From Anaerolineae bacterium (GTDB taxonomy: Bacteria > Chloroflexota > Anaerolineae > Anaerolineales > UBA4823): a stretch of DNA of 32,352 nucleotides. Where the stretch lies: positions 1 to 32,352 of the forward strand of contig QEXX01000042.1 in assembly GCA_003130835.1 (NCBI GenBank), written 5' to 3'. Position 1 is the first letter of the stretch. Each line of letters begins with the position of its first letter. The notes beneath the pieces are model-generated. The model ran no database searches, was not told the DNA's origin, and was given only the letters and a program-made list of their open reading frames with translations. Both the position numbers and the translations under genes were made by a program. Of the stretch, positions 21,968 to 30,237 are shown piece by piece.

Positions 21968-24313
21968 TCATGTGGATTGGTCCTGCCAATTCAGAAAGGA
22001 ACGCAAAGTTTCTAAAGAGCAGGTGGCGTAATACCGCCGAAAGGCACGGCTCTCCTCTAGTTGCCGCAGGAGTTCGACGAGCAGATTGGTCGTCGGGCTA
22101 GCACTGGGTTTCGCCAAGCACGGCTGAAAGGTAAAGCCTTGATCGTCTGCAGCAAGGATTTCAATCAACCCTTGTTCTGCAAGCACCTGGACGCCCAAAC
22201 GCACGGCCGCTACCCGATGACAGGTCGCCGCTGCCAACCAAGCCCAAGTGGTCTGTCCATGTTGACGGATTGCCACGACCTTAAGCAAGCCGCGCAGGCG
22301 TTCCAAAAAGCGATCGAGTGTATCGGTTTGGGGATCGATCGCAAAGAAGGTAATCCGTTGCGGACGCACGCGTTGCAGGGCGCGGCGCAGCTCACTGGCA
22401 CTAGGGGGAATCGTCCAGATCACCAGGTGGGGATGAGAATCAAGTTCGTTGCGATCTTTGCCTTGCAGCGCAGCGCGTTCGGCGGCTTCTGCCCACAGGA
22501 GCAAATCACCCTCTGCGCGCAAGGCTTGCAAGCGTTGATGGGGATTGTCATCCTGACGATAATCCTCTAAGATCAGCGCCTCAGCGGTGGTTAACGCAAG
22601 CGTGGCTTGCGGACACAGGCGAAAATCGACCCATTCCAATTGCAAGTGACGTTCACCGTTATAACTGCGCCCACGCAGACGATAAGCAAGGTCAAACTTC
22701 CCTTCGGGGAGCGGCCAACCCGCACCCTGCCACCAAATCAACCGATAGCCCTTTCCCTGCTCATCCTCGACGTCCATGATCAAGTGTTCGTTCTGGCGTC
22801 CGACCTCGGAGTAGCTGCTCAAGGTGAGATTTTGAGCAGCAAAGAGCGGCGCAGGGTTGCCGGCTCCAAACGGCGCCAAGCGTTCTAATTGCTCTGCTAA
22901 CAGCCAATCCACCTGATCGAGCGGCAGGTAAGCACTCAACTGCAGTTGGGTTTCTAACGTTCGACCCCCCAACATCTCCTCAACGGTATAGTTGATTGCC
23001 TGCCGAAAGCGGGCGATGCGCTCTGCCAGATCGGCGGCTGGGGCAAAGGCTAAACCGGCCGCCATCGGGTGTCCGCCGAAACTGCTCAACAGGGCAGCTT
23101 GCGCGGCGATCGCTTGCGTGATGTTGACTCCTTCGACCGAACGAGCCGAACCCCGTGCCCCGCTCTCTCCCTCCCCACACAGCAAGATGGCTGGTTTGCC
23201 GAAGCGCTCTACCAATCGGCTGGCAACAATCCCAACCACCCCAGGATGCCATTGTGGGTGATATAACACCAACACTGCATGTTCCAACAGGGCGCGGTTT
23301 TGCTCCAATTGATGCAAAGCCGCCTGAAAGACATCCTCGGTCAGGCGTTTGCGCATCTCGTTATAGCCTTCGATCTCAAATGCCATCTGACGCGCCAGGC
23401 TCTCATCTTGAGTGGTCAGGAACTCCACCATCGGGTTGGCATCCGCCAAACGCCCCACGGCATTCAGGCGCGGTGCCAAGCCAAACGAAATTTGCTCTTC
23501 GGTCAGGTCGGCGGCGGACATCTCAGCATTTTCCAACAGCAGACGCAAGCCCAGCCGCGTGTTTTGTCTCAACCTTTCAATCCCAAGCTGAGCCAGATAG
23601 CGCGTATCGCCTTTCAGTGTGGCTACATCGGCAATGATCCCTAAAGCCACCAAGTCGAGAAATTCTTCAAGTTCTTCTTCGCGCCCCATGGAGCAATACA
23701 AGGCTTCGATCACCTTATAAGCCACCCCCACGCCGGGTAAACTGCTCAAGGGGTGAGCAGCCGGCAAGAACTTGGGGTTGACAATGGCTTTGGCGGGCGG
23801 CAACGCAGGCGGCAGTTCATGGTGATCGGTGACCAAAAAATCCACCCCCCATTCGAGAGCGGCTTGGGCAGCCGCTTGAGCCGTGATGCCGGTATCGCAC
23901 GTCAGAACTAGGCGCGTTCCTTCTCGGACGAGGTGTTCTAGATTCGGCACATTGACCCCGTGACCTTCTTGATCGCGGATTGGGATGTGATAGAACACTT
24001 TTGCTCCCAAACGGCGCAGAGCAGAGACCAGAAGCGCTGTAGCCGTTTGCCCATCAACATCAAAATCCCCCCACACGCCGATCGCCTCGCCCATGCGCAA
24101 AGCGTCTAACAAGCGCTGAATGACAGCCTCCACCCCCGGCAATTCTTGCGGCGCAGTGGGGGTATAGGCATGCGGGTCTAAAAAAGCCTGCGCCGCCTGG
24201 CTAGCGGTTAGACCGCGTTGCACCAAGCTCTGCAATAGGATGGGATGCCCATCGATTGCCGCCCGCAATTCGGCTGGGATTGGAAGCGTGAGCGGTTCAA
24301 GCCAAAGGGTCAT
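21968..24313 (-). CDS. recJ: Single-stranded-DNA-specific exonuclease RecJ
   Basis: The 781-residue protein belongs to the DHH phosphoesterase superfamily. Motif I is GVWGDFDVDGQTA (a DYDxDG variant with Phe), followed by LTCDTG, the DHH motif in VTDHHELPPALP, and later the DHHA1 signature SFGGHPMAAGL. The central OB-fold region and a C-terminal domain of about 200 residues follow, making it longer than E. coli RecJ, as in many Gram-positive-type enzymes. RecJ degrades single strands 5' to 3' in RecF-pathway recombination, mismatch and base-excision repair. Its start lies three bases after the stop of the PD-(D/E)XK nuclease gene, placing it in the same transcript as the helicase/nuclease trio. 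Confidence 0.93.
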   Translation of the reverse strand: MTLWLEPLTLPIPAELRAAIDGHPILLQSLVQRGLTASQAAQAFLDPHAYTPTAPQELPGVEAVIQRLLDALRMGEAIGVWGDFDVDGQTATALLVSALRRLGAKVFYHIPIRDQEGHGVNVPNLEHLVREGTRLVLTCDTGITAQAAAQAALEWGVDFLVTDHHELPPALPPAKAIVNPKFLPAAHPLSSLPGVGVAYKVIEALYCSMGREEELEEFLDLVALGIIADVATLKGDTRYLAQLGIERLRQNTRLGLRLLLENAEMSAADLTEEQISFGLAPRLNAVGRLADANPMVEFLTTQDESLARQMAFEIEGYNEMRKRLTEDVFQAALHQLEQNRALLEHAVLVLYHPQWHPGVVGIVASRLVERFGKPAILLCGEGESGARGSARSVEGVNITQAIAAQAALLSSFGGHPMAAGLAFAPAADLAERIARFRQAINYTVEEMLGGRTLETQLQLSAYLPLDQVDWLLAEQLERLAPFGAGNPAPLFAAQNLTLSSYSEVGRQNEHLIMDVEDEQGKGYRLIWWQGAGWPLPEGKFDLAYRLRGRSYNGERHLQLEWVDFRLCPQATLALTTAEALILEDYRQDDNPHQRLQALRAEGDLLLWAEAAERAALQGKDRNELDSHPHLVIWTIPPSASELRRALQRVRPQRITFFAIDPQTDTLDRFLERLRGLLKVVAIRQHGQTTWAWLAAATCHRVAAVRLGVQVLAEQGLIEILAADDQGFTFQPCLAKPSASPTTNLLVELLRQLEESRAFRRYYATCSLETLRSFLNWQDQST

Positions 24314-24316
24314 CGG

Positions 24317-25162
24317 CTAGTACTCGATTTCCCCAATTTGTTCCCAGTCTTCAGGCAAGGAAAGCCGCAAAAGCTCGCCTTCCTCGTCCATCTCGACGGT
24401 CTCTGCAGCCACCAAAGGCCGCTCACAGTAGGTGCGATAAGGGCAATAGGTGCAAGCCCGCGGGCCTTGAGTTAGCTCAAAATCGTCCGCTTGGCGGCCG
24501 AGAATTTCTTCGGTTAACCGCTGGAGGAAATCCTCATCCGCTTCATACTGGGCTTGCGAATAGTCTATCTGCTCCGGGCTGGTTGGGTGGTTGGCAAACC
24601 AGTAGATCATGGTCACCTGCTCAGGCTTGATGGCTTTTCCCGTCAGTCCGGCAGCCGCGCGGACAAGCAAATACGGATATAAGCGGGATTGCACCTGACT
24701 GCGCAGCGCCATAGCGGAGGGCTTGTGTTGGGTGGTTTTCCAGTCGAAGATGCTCCAGCGCCCATCTGGGTGGGCGACCAGCAAATCGTATTTTGCCATC
24801 AAGCGAACTTTGCCTAACGGCGCAGTCAGCGTGATCTCGGCATAGTGTTTGCCACGCAAAGCCCCATGTTGCTCGCTTTGCCAAAACCGACCTAGCTCGT
24901 TCCACCAAGCATATAACTCGGCTGAGCGCCTTTGCACCAATGGTTCCAGCAAGGGGTCGGGGATGCCCAGCGCTTTTTGATGCACCAGATGATGAAAATC
25001 TTGTGCTAGGGTGAGGCGCCATTCCGCTTCAAAGGCTTCACCACCGCTTGTTGAGGGCCAAGCCAAGCGGCGCACATAGCGCAGGTAGAAACGGCGCGGA
25101 CAGGTGAGAAAATCTTGTAGATTAGCTTGACTAAAAATGAAATCAGGTGGCAGGTTGGGCAT
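24317..25162 (-). CDS. Stand-alone PD-(D/E)XK nuclease of the AddB/Cas4 Fe-S type
   Basis: The protein has 281 residues. The N-terminal FSQANLQDFLTCPRRFYLRYV holds a first cysteine. The nuclease core has SIFDWKTTQ (the D-x-K element) and QVQSRLYPYL (the QxxxY motif). The C-terminal ACTYCPYRTYC supplies three more cysteines in a C-x2-C-x5-C array. One early and three late cysteines around this core is the arrangement that binds a 4Fe-4S cluster in AddB and Cas4 nucleases. Here it is a separate polypeptide rather than a helicase C-terminal domain. The longer frame from 25201 is unlikely; ATG at 25162 follows GGAAGAAAG and overlaps the helicase gene by 20 bases. It probably works with the two helicase-like genes upstream. 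There is no cas1/cas2 nearby, arguing against Cas4. Confidence 0.85.
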   Translation of the reverse strand: MPNLPPDFIFSQANLQDFLTCPRRFYLRYVRRLAWPSTSGGEAFEAEWRLTLAQDFHHLVHQKALGIPDPLLEPLVQRRSAELYAWWNELGRFWQSEQHGALRGKHYAEITLTAPLGKVRLMAKYDLLVAHPDGRWSIFDWKTTQHKPSAMALRSQVQSRLYPYLLVRAAAGLTGKAIKPEQVTMIYWFANHPTSPEQIDYSQAQYEADEDFLQRLTEEILGRQADDFELTQGPRACTYCPYRTYCERPLVAAETVEMDEEGELLRLSLPEDWEQIGEIEY

Positions 25163-27419
25163 GGACTTTCTTCCAATACTCACTGAGAACGACAAAGGCA
25201 AGGGCGGGTTGTTTATCGCCCCGGCGTCCGGTGTTGGAGGTAATGACCAACTCGCGTCGAGCGCGCGTGATGCCTACGTAGAGCAAGCGTAGGCGTTCGC
25301 GCACATAATCCAGGCGCGCTTGCAGGGTTGCCTGCCCTTCTTGGGGAAAGGCGGTTTCGTTGGGAGCGATCAACCACTCGAACTGGGCTAGAGCCTCGGC
25401 TTGCAAGTTGAGTCTGCCACGCACAAACCAGCGTTCCGGCTTATAGGTGTCGTACGGCGCACCGCTGGGATAGTCGTAGTTGTTGACCGAGATCAAATAG
25501 ACGCGATCCCATTCCAAGCCCTTGGCTTTATGGGCAGTGCAGACCACCACGCGGCCGGCATAAGCCTGCGGATCAAAGCCGTTATCGTCGCGACTAAAGC
25601 CGAGAAAGCGCCGTTCATTCTCGGCGATCACCGCCAGCTCTTGCGCCAGATTGTGCAACCGCCACTGCGGATTGGCATCGCTGGCTTGGCGGAGCATAAG
25701 GGCGAGTTTATGGCTCAAGGCAAGCTCGGCTGGCTCGGCAAATAAATCACCCTGCAAAGTGAGCACCAATTGATCAATGGGCAATAGGATCGCATCTAAC
25801 CAACGGTGCATTTGCTGGCGGAAGCGCGCCAGACGGTAATAGGTTTCCTGTTGGGCTAAAGGAATGGCGGGGCTTTCCTCGCCTTGCGGTGGGCAAATTT
25901 CTGCCAGCCAATCCTCGGCATAGGTTGGATAGAGATAGGTTTCGACTTGGGCACAGCGTTGGAGCAGGGTTTTGTCGCTGATGACTTGGCTGCGCAGAAG
26001 CGGGTCTTCATAATCCTCCAGGCGCCAGGCAACGTAGGCTGTAGCCAACTTATTGGCTGAGAGAGGATCGGCTAAGGCTTGCAAGATGTCCCGCAAGCGT
26101 TGGGCGGTGCGGCGGGTGGAAGCGCTGGAGCGCAGCAAGGAATCCTCAAAGGGGAGATTCTCCTTTTTTAGGGCTTCGACCACTTTAATCGCCAAGTCGT
26201 GGGTCGGCGCCAGCACCGCTACCGTCCAATCGGGATGCGCTGGCAGCCATCGTTTGAGGGAATGGACGATGGTTTTGATCTCCTCTTCCACTGTTTGTTT
26301 TTTCGGGTGAAGATGGATTTGAGCCGGGTCGTCCGGGGGATTGGGATGGGGGTCGTCGGCAGGCACAGGGGTAATGAAGGGCGGACCTTGCAAGCCATCC
26401 CGCACGGCTTGGATGGGGTGTTGGGTCATCGTCCAGCGCACCAATTGATTGGCTAACTCCATAATGCTCAGGGTGGAGCGACCGGAGTTGGGGAGATGGC
26501 GTTGGATGACACCCGCTTCGTGGACAAAGTGGCGCAGATATTTCGGATTGGCGGTGGTGAAGGTCTCGTAAATGGCTTGGTTGGGATCGCCAACGCGCAC
26601 CCAGTTGCCGCTCTCCCCGACTAAGACACGCAAGATTTGCTCCTGCGTCCAGCTCGAGTCTTGGGCTTCATCTTCGAGGATATAGGGCCAGCGCTGCCGC
26701 AAACGCTCTAAAAGTTGCGTGTCCCATTGCAAAGCGTCATACGCCAGCCGCACCAGATCATCGAAATCCACGGCGCCACGGTAGGTGAGCGAGCGTTGAT
26801 AGTCGGCATAGATGCTCGCCCCCATTTCCAGCAGAGGCAAAGGAAACGGCAGTTGGTCGAGCTTGGTGCGCAATTGACCCGGGGGCATGCGGTGGTCTTT
26901 GGCAAAGCGGATAAAGGCGGAGGCAATTTCTTGCACCAACTCCGGCAAGTCCTTGCGTTGGATTTTTCGCATCTCAGCAGGGGTGAGCGCTTCATCGAGG
27001 TAATCCAGCAACTGGTCGCCGTGTTGATGCAGCCAACTTTTCACAGCGCTCTCTAAGATGCGGTTGCACTCTGCCTCATCTAAAATGACAAAGCGCTCGT
27101 CTAAGCCAACCACTTCTGGGCGTTCGCGCAGGATATCATGCGCCAGACCGTGCAGGGTTCGCACGCGAAAGTTGAGCGGCAAGAGACCGCGCTGTTCCAA
27201 CAAAGCGCGGATACGCTGGGTGAAGACATCCACAGCCGAATTGACCAACGTGACGATCAGGATTTCTTGCCCGCGTTGGAGCGTGGTATGGGTGAGCAGT
27301 TCGGCAGCCAGATAGGCAAGGGTGAGCGTCTTGCCGCTGCCGGGCACAGCCAACACGCCCATCTTGCCGCTGCGGTAGGCAGTTACTTCAAGTTGGGCGG
27401 GGCGCAGTTGGATGTTCAT
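25143..27419 (-). CDS. UvrD/PcrA-type SF1 helicase (AddA-like, no nuclease domain)
   Basis: The 758-residue protein has the SF1A motifs intact: Walker A VPGSGKT near residue 26, DFDDLVRLAYDAL, motif II LEDEAQDSS, motif III VGDPNQAIYETF, motif V TAHKAKGLEWDRVYLI and motif VI LYVGITRARREL. It should unwind DNA 3' to 5' using ATP. Unlike AddA or AdnA it ends soon after motif VI, and the nuclease is supplied by the next gene, which overlaps it by 20 bases. The degenerate helicase-like gene lies 28 bases upstream. Its family label is usually just UvrD/REP helicase; the AddA role is inferred from context. Confidence 0.9.
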   Translation of the reverse strand: MNIQLRPAQLEVTAYRSGKMGVLAVPGSGKTLTLAYLAAELLTHTTLQRGQEILIVTLVNSAVDVFTQRIRALLEQRGLLPLNFRVRTLHGLAHDILRERPEVVGLDERFVILDEAECNRILESAVKSWLHQHGDQLLDYLDEALTPAEMRKIQRKDLPELVQEIASAFIRFAKDHRMPPGQLRTKLDQLPFPLPLLEMGASIYADYQRSLTYRGAVDFDDLVRLAYDALQWDTQLLERLRQRWPYILEDEAQDSSWTQEQILRVLVGESGNWVRVGDPNQAIYETFTTANPKYLRHFVHEAGVIQRHLPNSGRSTLSIMELANQLVRWTMTQHPIQAVRDGLQGPPFITPVPADDPHPNPPDDPAQIHLHPKKQTVEEEIKTIVHSLKRWLPAHPDWTVAVLAPTHDLAIKVVEALKKENLPFEDSLLRSSASTRRTAQRLRDILQALADPLSANKLATAYVAWRLEDYEDPLLRSQVISDKTLLQRCAQVETYLYPTYAEDWLAEICPPQGEESPAIPLAQQETYYRLARFRQQMHRWLDAILLPIDQLVLTLQGDLFAEPAELALSHKLALMLRQASDANPQWRLHNLAQELAVIAENERRFLGFSRDDNGFDPQAYAGRVVVCTAHKAKGLEWDRVYLISVNNYDYPSGAPYDTYKPERWFVRGRLNLQAEALAQFEWLIAPNETAFPQEGQATLQARLDYVRERLRLLYVGITRARRELVITSNTGRRGDKQPALAFVVLSEYWKKVHAQPAT

Positions 27420-27447
27420 CGGGCAGGTCTCCGCAGGTCAGGGTTCA

Positions 27448-29553
27448 TCAGATTGCCTGCACGAACCCTTCAAGGCTATCTTGCAAGACGCGCAAAAGCT
27501 CACCGCGCTGCTCGTAACCGCCCGCACTGTATTCCGAATAGCCCAGGTAAATTCGCTGGCGGCAACGGCGCACCAAGCCGAGCGTAATGCGCTGCAAGTT
27601 CTGCTCTGCCACTTGCGCCTCATCGTCAGCCGTCCATTGGCGGCCAGCTTGCCACCGCCGACTGAGCACATAGGGTTGGGTTAAGGGTTGAAACAGGCGT
27701 TCATACCATCCTGAACTGCCGATATCCAGCCAAAATTGCACCTGCACCGGGCGGTTGCTCAACAAAAACGTGTAGGCAGGGCTGATCAAAACGGTGTCCT
27801 CCTGCTCAGCTTGCCAACTGCGCAGGTATTGAGCGGCGATCAATCCCTCCTGCACCATGCGCAAATATTCGCGGTTGCGTTCTTCAAGGCTGACATTCAT
27901 ACTTTCACGAAAGGCAAGGCGAAATTTGCGGGCCGATTCTGCCAAATTTGCCGTCAGTTCTGCGGCGCGTTCGTTGTGATAGAAGCCATAGCCCGGCTGC
28001 GAGAGAATCTCGTCAAACAGGCGCACGAAGAAGATTTCCAGCTCTTCTGGTTCGGCAGCGCGCGCCTCTTCAAGCCAGCGGCGCAGACGCTCATAGCGTT
28101 CGCCAACCCGATAGGTCAGCCGCTCTTGGACGTCGGCTTGAATCTGTTCAAAGGAACTTAGACTCGGCAAGCCATCATTCTTGCGCGAGACAATGTTGGT
28201 CAGCAAGCAAGCCCGCACGGCATCCAAATCGTCAATGGCTTGCAGCAGGGCGGTCATCAGGTCAAAATCTTGAAAGGATTTGGGCGGCAGATACTGCGGG
28301 TAGGCTAAGGCTGCCAAGGTCAAGAGACAGCGGATAACCGCTTCTTCGCGCAATGCCCGCGAGGGGCGATGAGAACGCAACGGGATTTGACGCTTCTCCA
28401 ACAAGTTGCTGAGTGAGAAGCGCAAGGCATCCGTGAGATACGGGGCGAGCAGGACGATTTCGGAAGGAGGAATGCCATCCTCTTGGATGCATCGCGTCAC
28501 TTCATCGGCAACGCGCTCCAGCATTTGTGGGTAAAAGCGCTCGAAGAGCGGAATGACGGGCGGCGCTGGGGCTTCTGCGGCCGGGGGCGGGGGCGGTTGG
28601 CCGAATGTCCACAGGAGGGTCTGCTCCAGGCGTTGCAAGCAGGCATCGGTGACAAAAGAGGTCTCAAACGTTACCTGAACCTCGCAGGCGGACTTAAGCG
28701 CATAAGCCGAAAGCGGGTCGGCACCGAGAAAGACCCGATAGCCACCGCCGTGATCGTAAATCAGCCAGGCGGATTCGAAAGCCGGCAACCATTGGCGTAA
28801 GAGATCGTGCGAGACAGGAGCATCTTCCTCGATGTTATCGGCGATCAGATGGCGGTACTGCTGCTGCAGGGTTTCCTGGACGAGAGGGTTTTGCCAGAGA
28901 TAGCGCACAAAGACTTCCACCTGCAGCGAGAAATCCAACAAATTGTGTTCTAGGCAGAACGACCGAAAGAGATTGGCGCAGGTTTGGGCATCGTCGTAAA
29001 TGCTCAATTGCCCCGCACTGCCGCTCCAGGCGCTCTTCAGCCGTTCACCGATCTCGGTATGTGGAAAGCCGACCAGCGCAGCCTTATTGAGATTGTCTAG
29101 GATTTGGCTATAGAGGCGGTTGGGATGAACGTTGACCGACGCAAAGAATCCCTGCGCCAAGAGCGGTTCGACCAGTTTTGCCATAAAATATTGCGCTGTC
29201 TCCAACGTCAGGAAGACCGGCCATTCGTCAGGCTGTCCAAAACCGGCTTGTTCGACCACCAGCGGCCAAAAGGTCTCGATGGTGCGGCGTGCCAAGCCGC
29301 CCAGAGTCAGGATGTTGACGGCCCCGCCGGCCATCACGCCTGGCACGGCTAAGGCTTGGCGATAGGGTTGCGCCAAGGTGCGTTGAGGCACGTAAATCAG
29401 AATCTGATGGGCGGGAACACCATTTTCCATCAAAAACAGCAGCCGTTCGACAGCGGTGGTGGTTTTGCCGCACCCGGCTTTGCCCTCCAAAAAACAGTGC
29501 TCCCCAATTGGGCGTTGAACCATCTCGAGTTGTTGGGGGGTGAGCGTGAGCAT
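27448..29553 (-). CDS. Degenerate SF1 helicase-like protein (AddB-like subunit candidate)
   Basis: The 701-residue protein begins like a UvrD helicase: LTPQQLEMVQRPIGEHCF then Walker A EGKAGCGKTTTAVERL. After that the motifs decay: the motif II region reads ADNIEEDAP instead of DExxD, the motif III region LGADPLSAY, and the motif VI region LVRRCRQRIYLGYSEY. The middle (EIVLLAPYLTDALRFSLSNLLEKRQIP) still fits the 2A domain. Such a partly inactivated partner next to an active helicase recalls AddB or AdnB, where one motor is a scaffold or DNA scanner. A longer frame to 29625 is rejected because a TATAAT box lies only six bases before the ATG at 29553, suggesting a leaderless transcript. First gene of the five-gene run. 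Confidence 0.72.
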   Translation of the reverse strand: MLTLTPQQLEMVQRPIGEHCFLEGKAGCGKTTTAVERLLFLMENGVPAHQILIYVPQRTLAQPYRQALAVPGVMAGGAVNILTLGGLARRTIETFWPLVVEQAGFGQPDEWPVFLTLETAQYFMAKLVEPLLAQGFFASVNVHPNRLYSQILDNLNKAALVGFPHTEIGERLKSAWSGSAGQLSIYDDAQTCANLFRSFCLEHNLLDFSLQVEVFVRYLWQNPLVQETLQQQYRHLIADNIEEDAPVSHDLLRQWLPAFESAWLIYDHGGGYRVFLGADPLSAYALKSACEVQVTFETSFVTDACLQRLEQTLLWTFGQPPPPPAAEAPAPPVIPLFERFYPQMLERVADEVTRCIQEDGIPPSEIVLLAPYLTDALRFSLSNLLEKRQIPLRSHRPSRALREEAVIRCLLTLAALAYPQYLPPKSFQDFDLMTALLQAIDDLDAVRACLLTNIVSRKNDGLPSLSSFEQIQADVQERLTYRVGERYERLRRWLEEARAAEPEELEIFFVRLFDEILSQPGYGFYHNERAAELTANLAESARKFRLAFRESMNVSLEERNREYLRMVQEGLIAAQYLRSWQAEQEDTVLISPAYTFLLSNRPVQVQFWLDIGSSGWYERLFQPLTQPYVLSRRWQAGRQWTADDEAQVAEQNLQRITLGLVRRCRQRIYLGYSEYSAGGYEQRGELLRVLQDSLEGFVQAI

Positions 29554-29559
29554 ATGCAA

Positions 29560-29565
29560 ATTATA
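29560..29565 (-). promoter_or_regulatory. -10 box giving a probable leaderless mRNA
   Basis: TATAAT on the minus strand ends six bases before the ATG at 29553, so transcription would begin at or within a base or two of the start codon. No Shine-Dalgarno sequence is present. The -35 region is not recognisable. Confidence 0.5.
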
Positions 29566-29624
29566 ACGTTCTTCTGATGCAGAAACCGAAACATGCTGGT
29601 AAAATGAACAGCATGGAGTTGCCA

Positions 29625-30071
29625 ATGAAGAAGACCATTTTGGGAATCATCCTGCTCAGTGTGTTCAGTCTGACCGTTCTCACCGCTTTTGAACCCTCGC
29701 CGCGAGCACAATTGACTATCGTCAACAAATCTGAAGTAAAGCTGGGCATCCAACTGATTGACCCACAGGACAAAGAAAATTTCTACTATCTAACCATCGA
29801 AAAGGGGGACCGCGCCGATCCAACCGAGAAAACCTTCGAGATCAAGCGAGCCATGTACTCGATGATCATTTACTACATAGAGACCTGGGATCCGGTTTAT
29901 GGTTACCCCACTTGCGGCGGCCTGGTCTTAAGGTCTCGCTTGTTGGCGCGGGGCAAACAACGCTTGGTATTTACTAAATGCGGCGTGATGCCGGTTGACC
30001 CAGGCGAGCCAAAAATGATGAAGTTTTGGTTTTATACCCCCTTCTTCTACCCCTTCCGCTATGTGTACTAA
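29625..30071 (+). CDS. Small secreted protein of unknown function
   Basis: The protein has 148 residues. A clear signal peptide (MKKTILGIILLSVFSLTVL, cleavage probably near Ala-Phe-Glu or after PRA) is followed by a mature domain of about 120 residues starting QLTIVNKSEVKLGIQL. The mature part is rich in Tyr and beta-prone residues and has two cysteines (PTCGG and FTKCG) that could form a disulfide, as in exported beta-sandwich proteins. The C-terminus is strikingly aromatic (FWFYTPFFYPFRYVY). I do not recognise the family. The start at 29625 follows GGAG by six bases; upstream ATGs give no better leader. It diverges from the helicase operon across 71 bases and ends before a bidirectional terminator. 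Confidence 0.75.
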   Translation: MKKTILGIILLSVFSLTVLTAFEPSPRAQLTIVNKSEVKLGIQLIDPQDKENFYYLTIEKGDRADPTEKTFEIKRAMYSMIIYYIETWDPVYGYPTCGGLVLRSRLLARGKQRLVFTKCGVMPVDPGEPKMMKFWFYTPFFYPFRYVY

Positions 30072-30180
30072 GCCGTGTGCAAGCACGATTGGAGGGTCTT
30101 GTTAAGCGAGTTTCACCGTGGTTGATTAGCCGCGTCAGACGGTCGATGGCGCTAAAGGAACGCGTCTTCAAGTGAAAGAT

Positions 30181-30216
30181 AAGAGTGCGCAAGCCTTAGC
30201 TTGCGCACTCTTTCTT
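30181..30216. terminator. Bidirectional hairpin terminator
   Basis: A perfect 14-bp stem (30181-30194 with 30199-30212) closes a ctta loop. It is followed by tttctt on the plus strand and by an atctttc-type tail on the minus strand. It sits between two convergent genes and can serve both. Confidence 0.85.
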
Positions 30217-30237
30217 ATTATGGGGACGGACGAAGGT

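Noticed and set aside
24317-25162. Cas4 of a CRISPR adaptation module
   Set aside because: No cas1, cas2, effector gene or repeat-spacer array was seen; the neighbours are helicase and RecJ genes.
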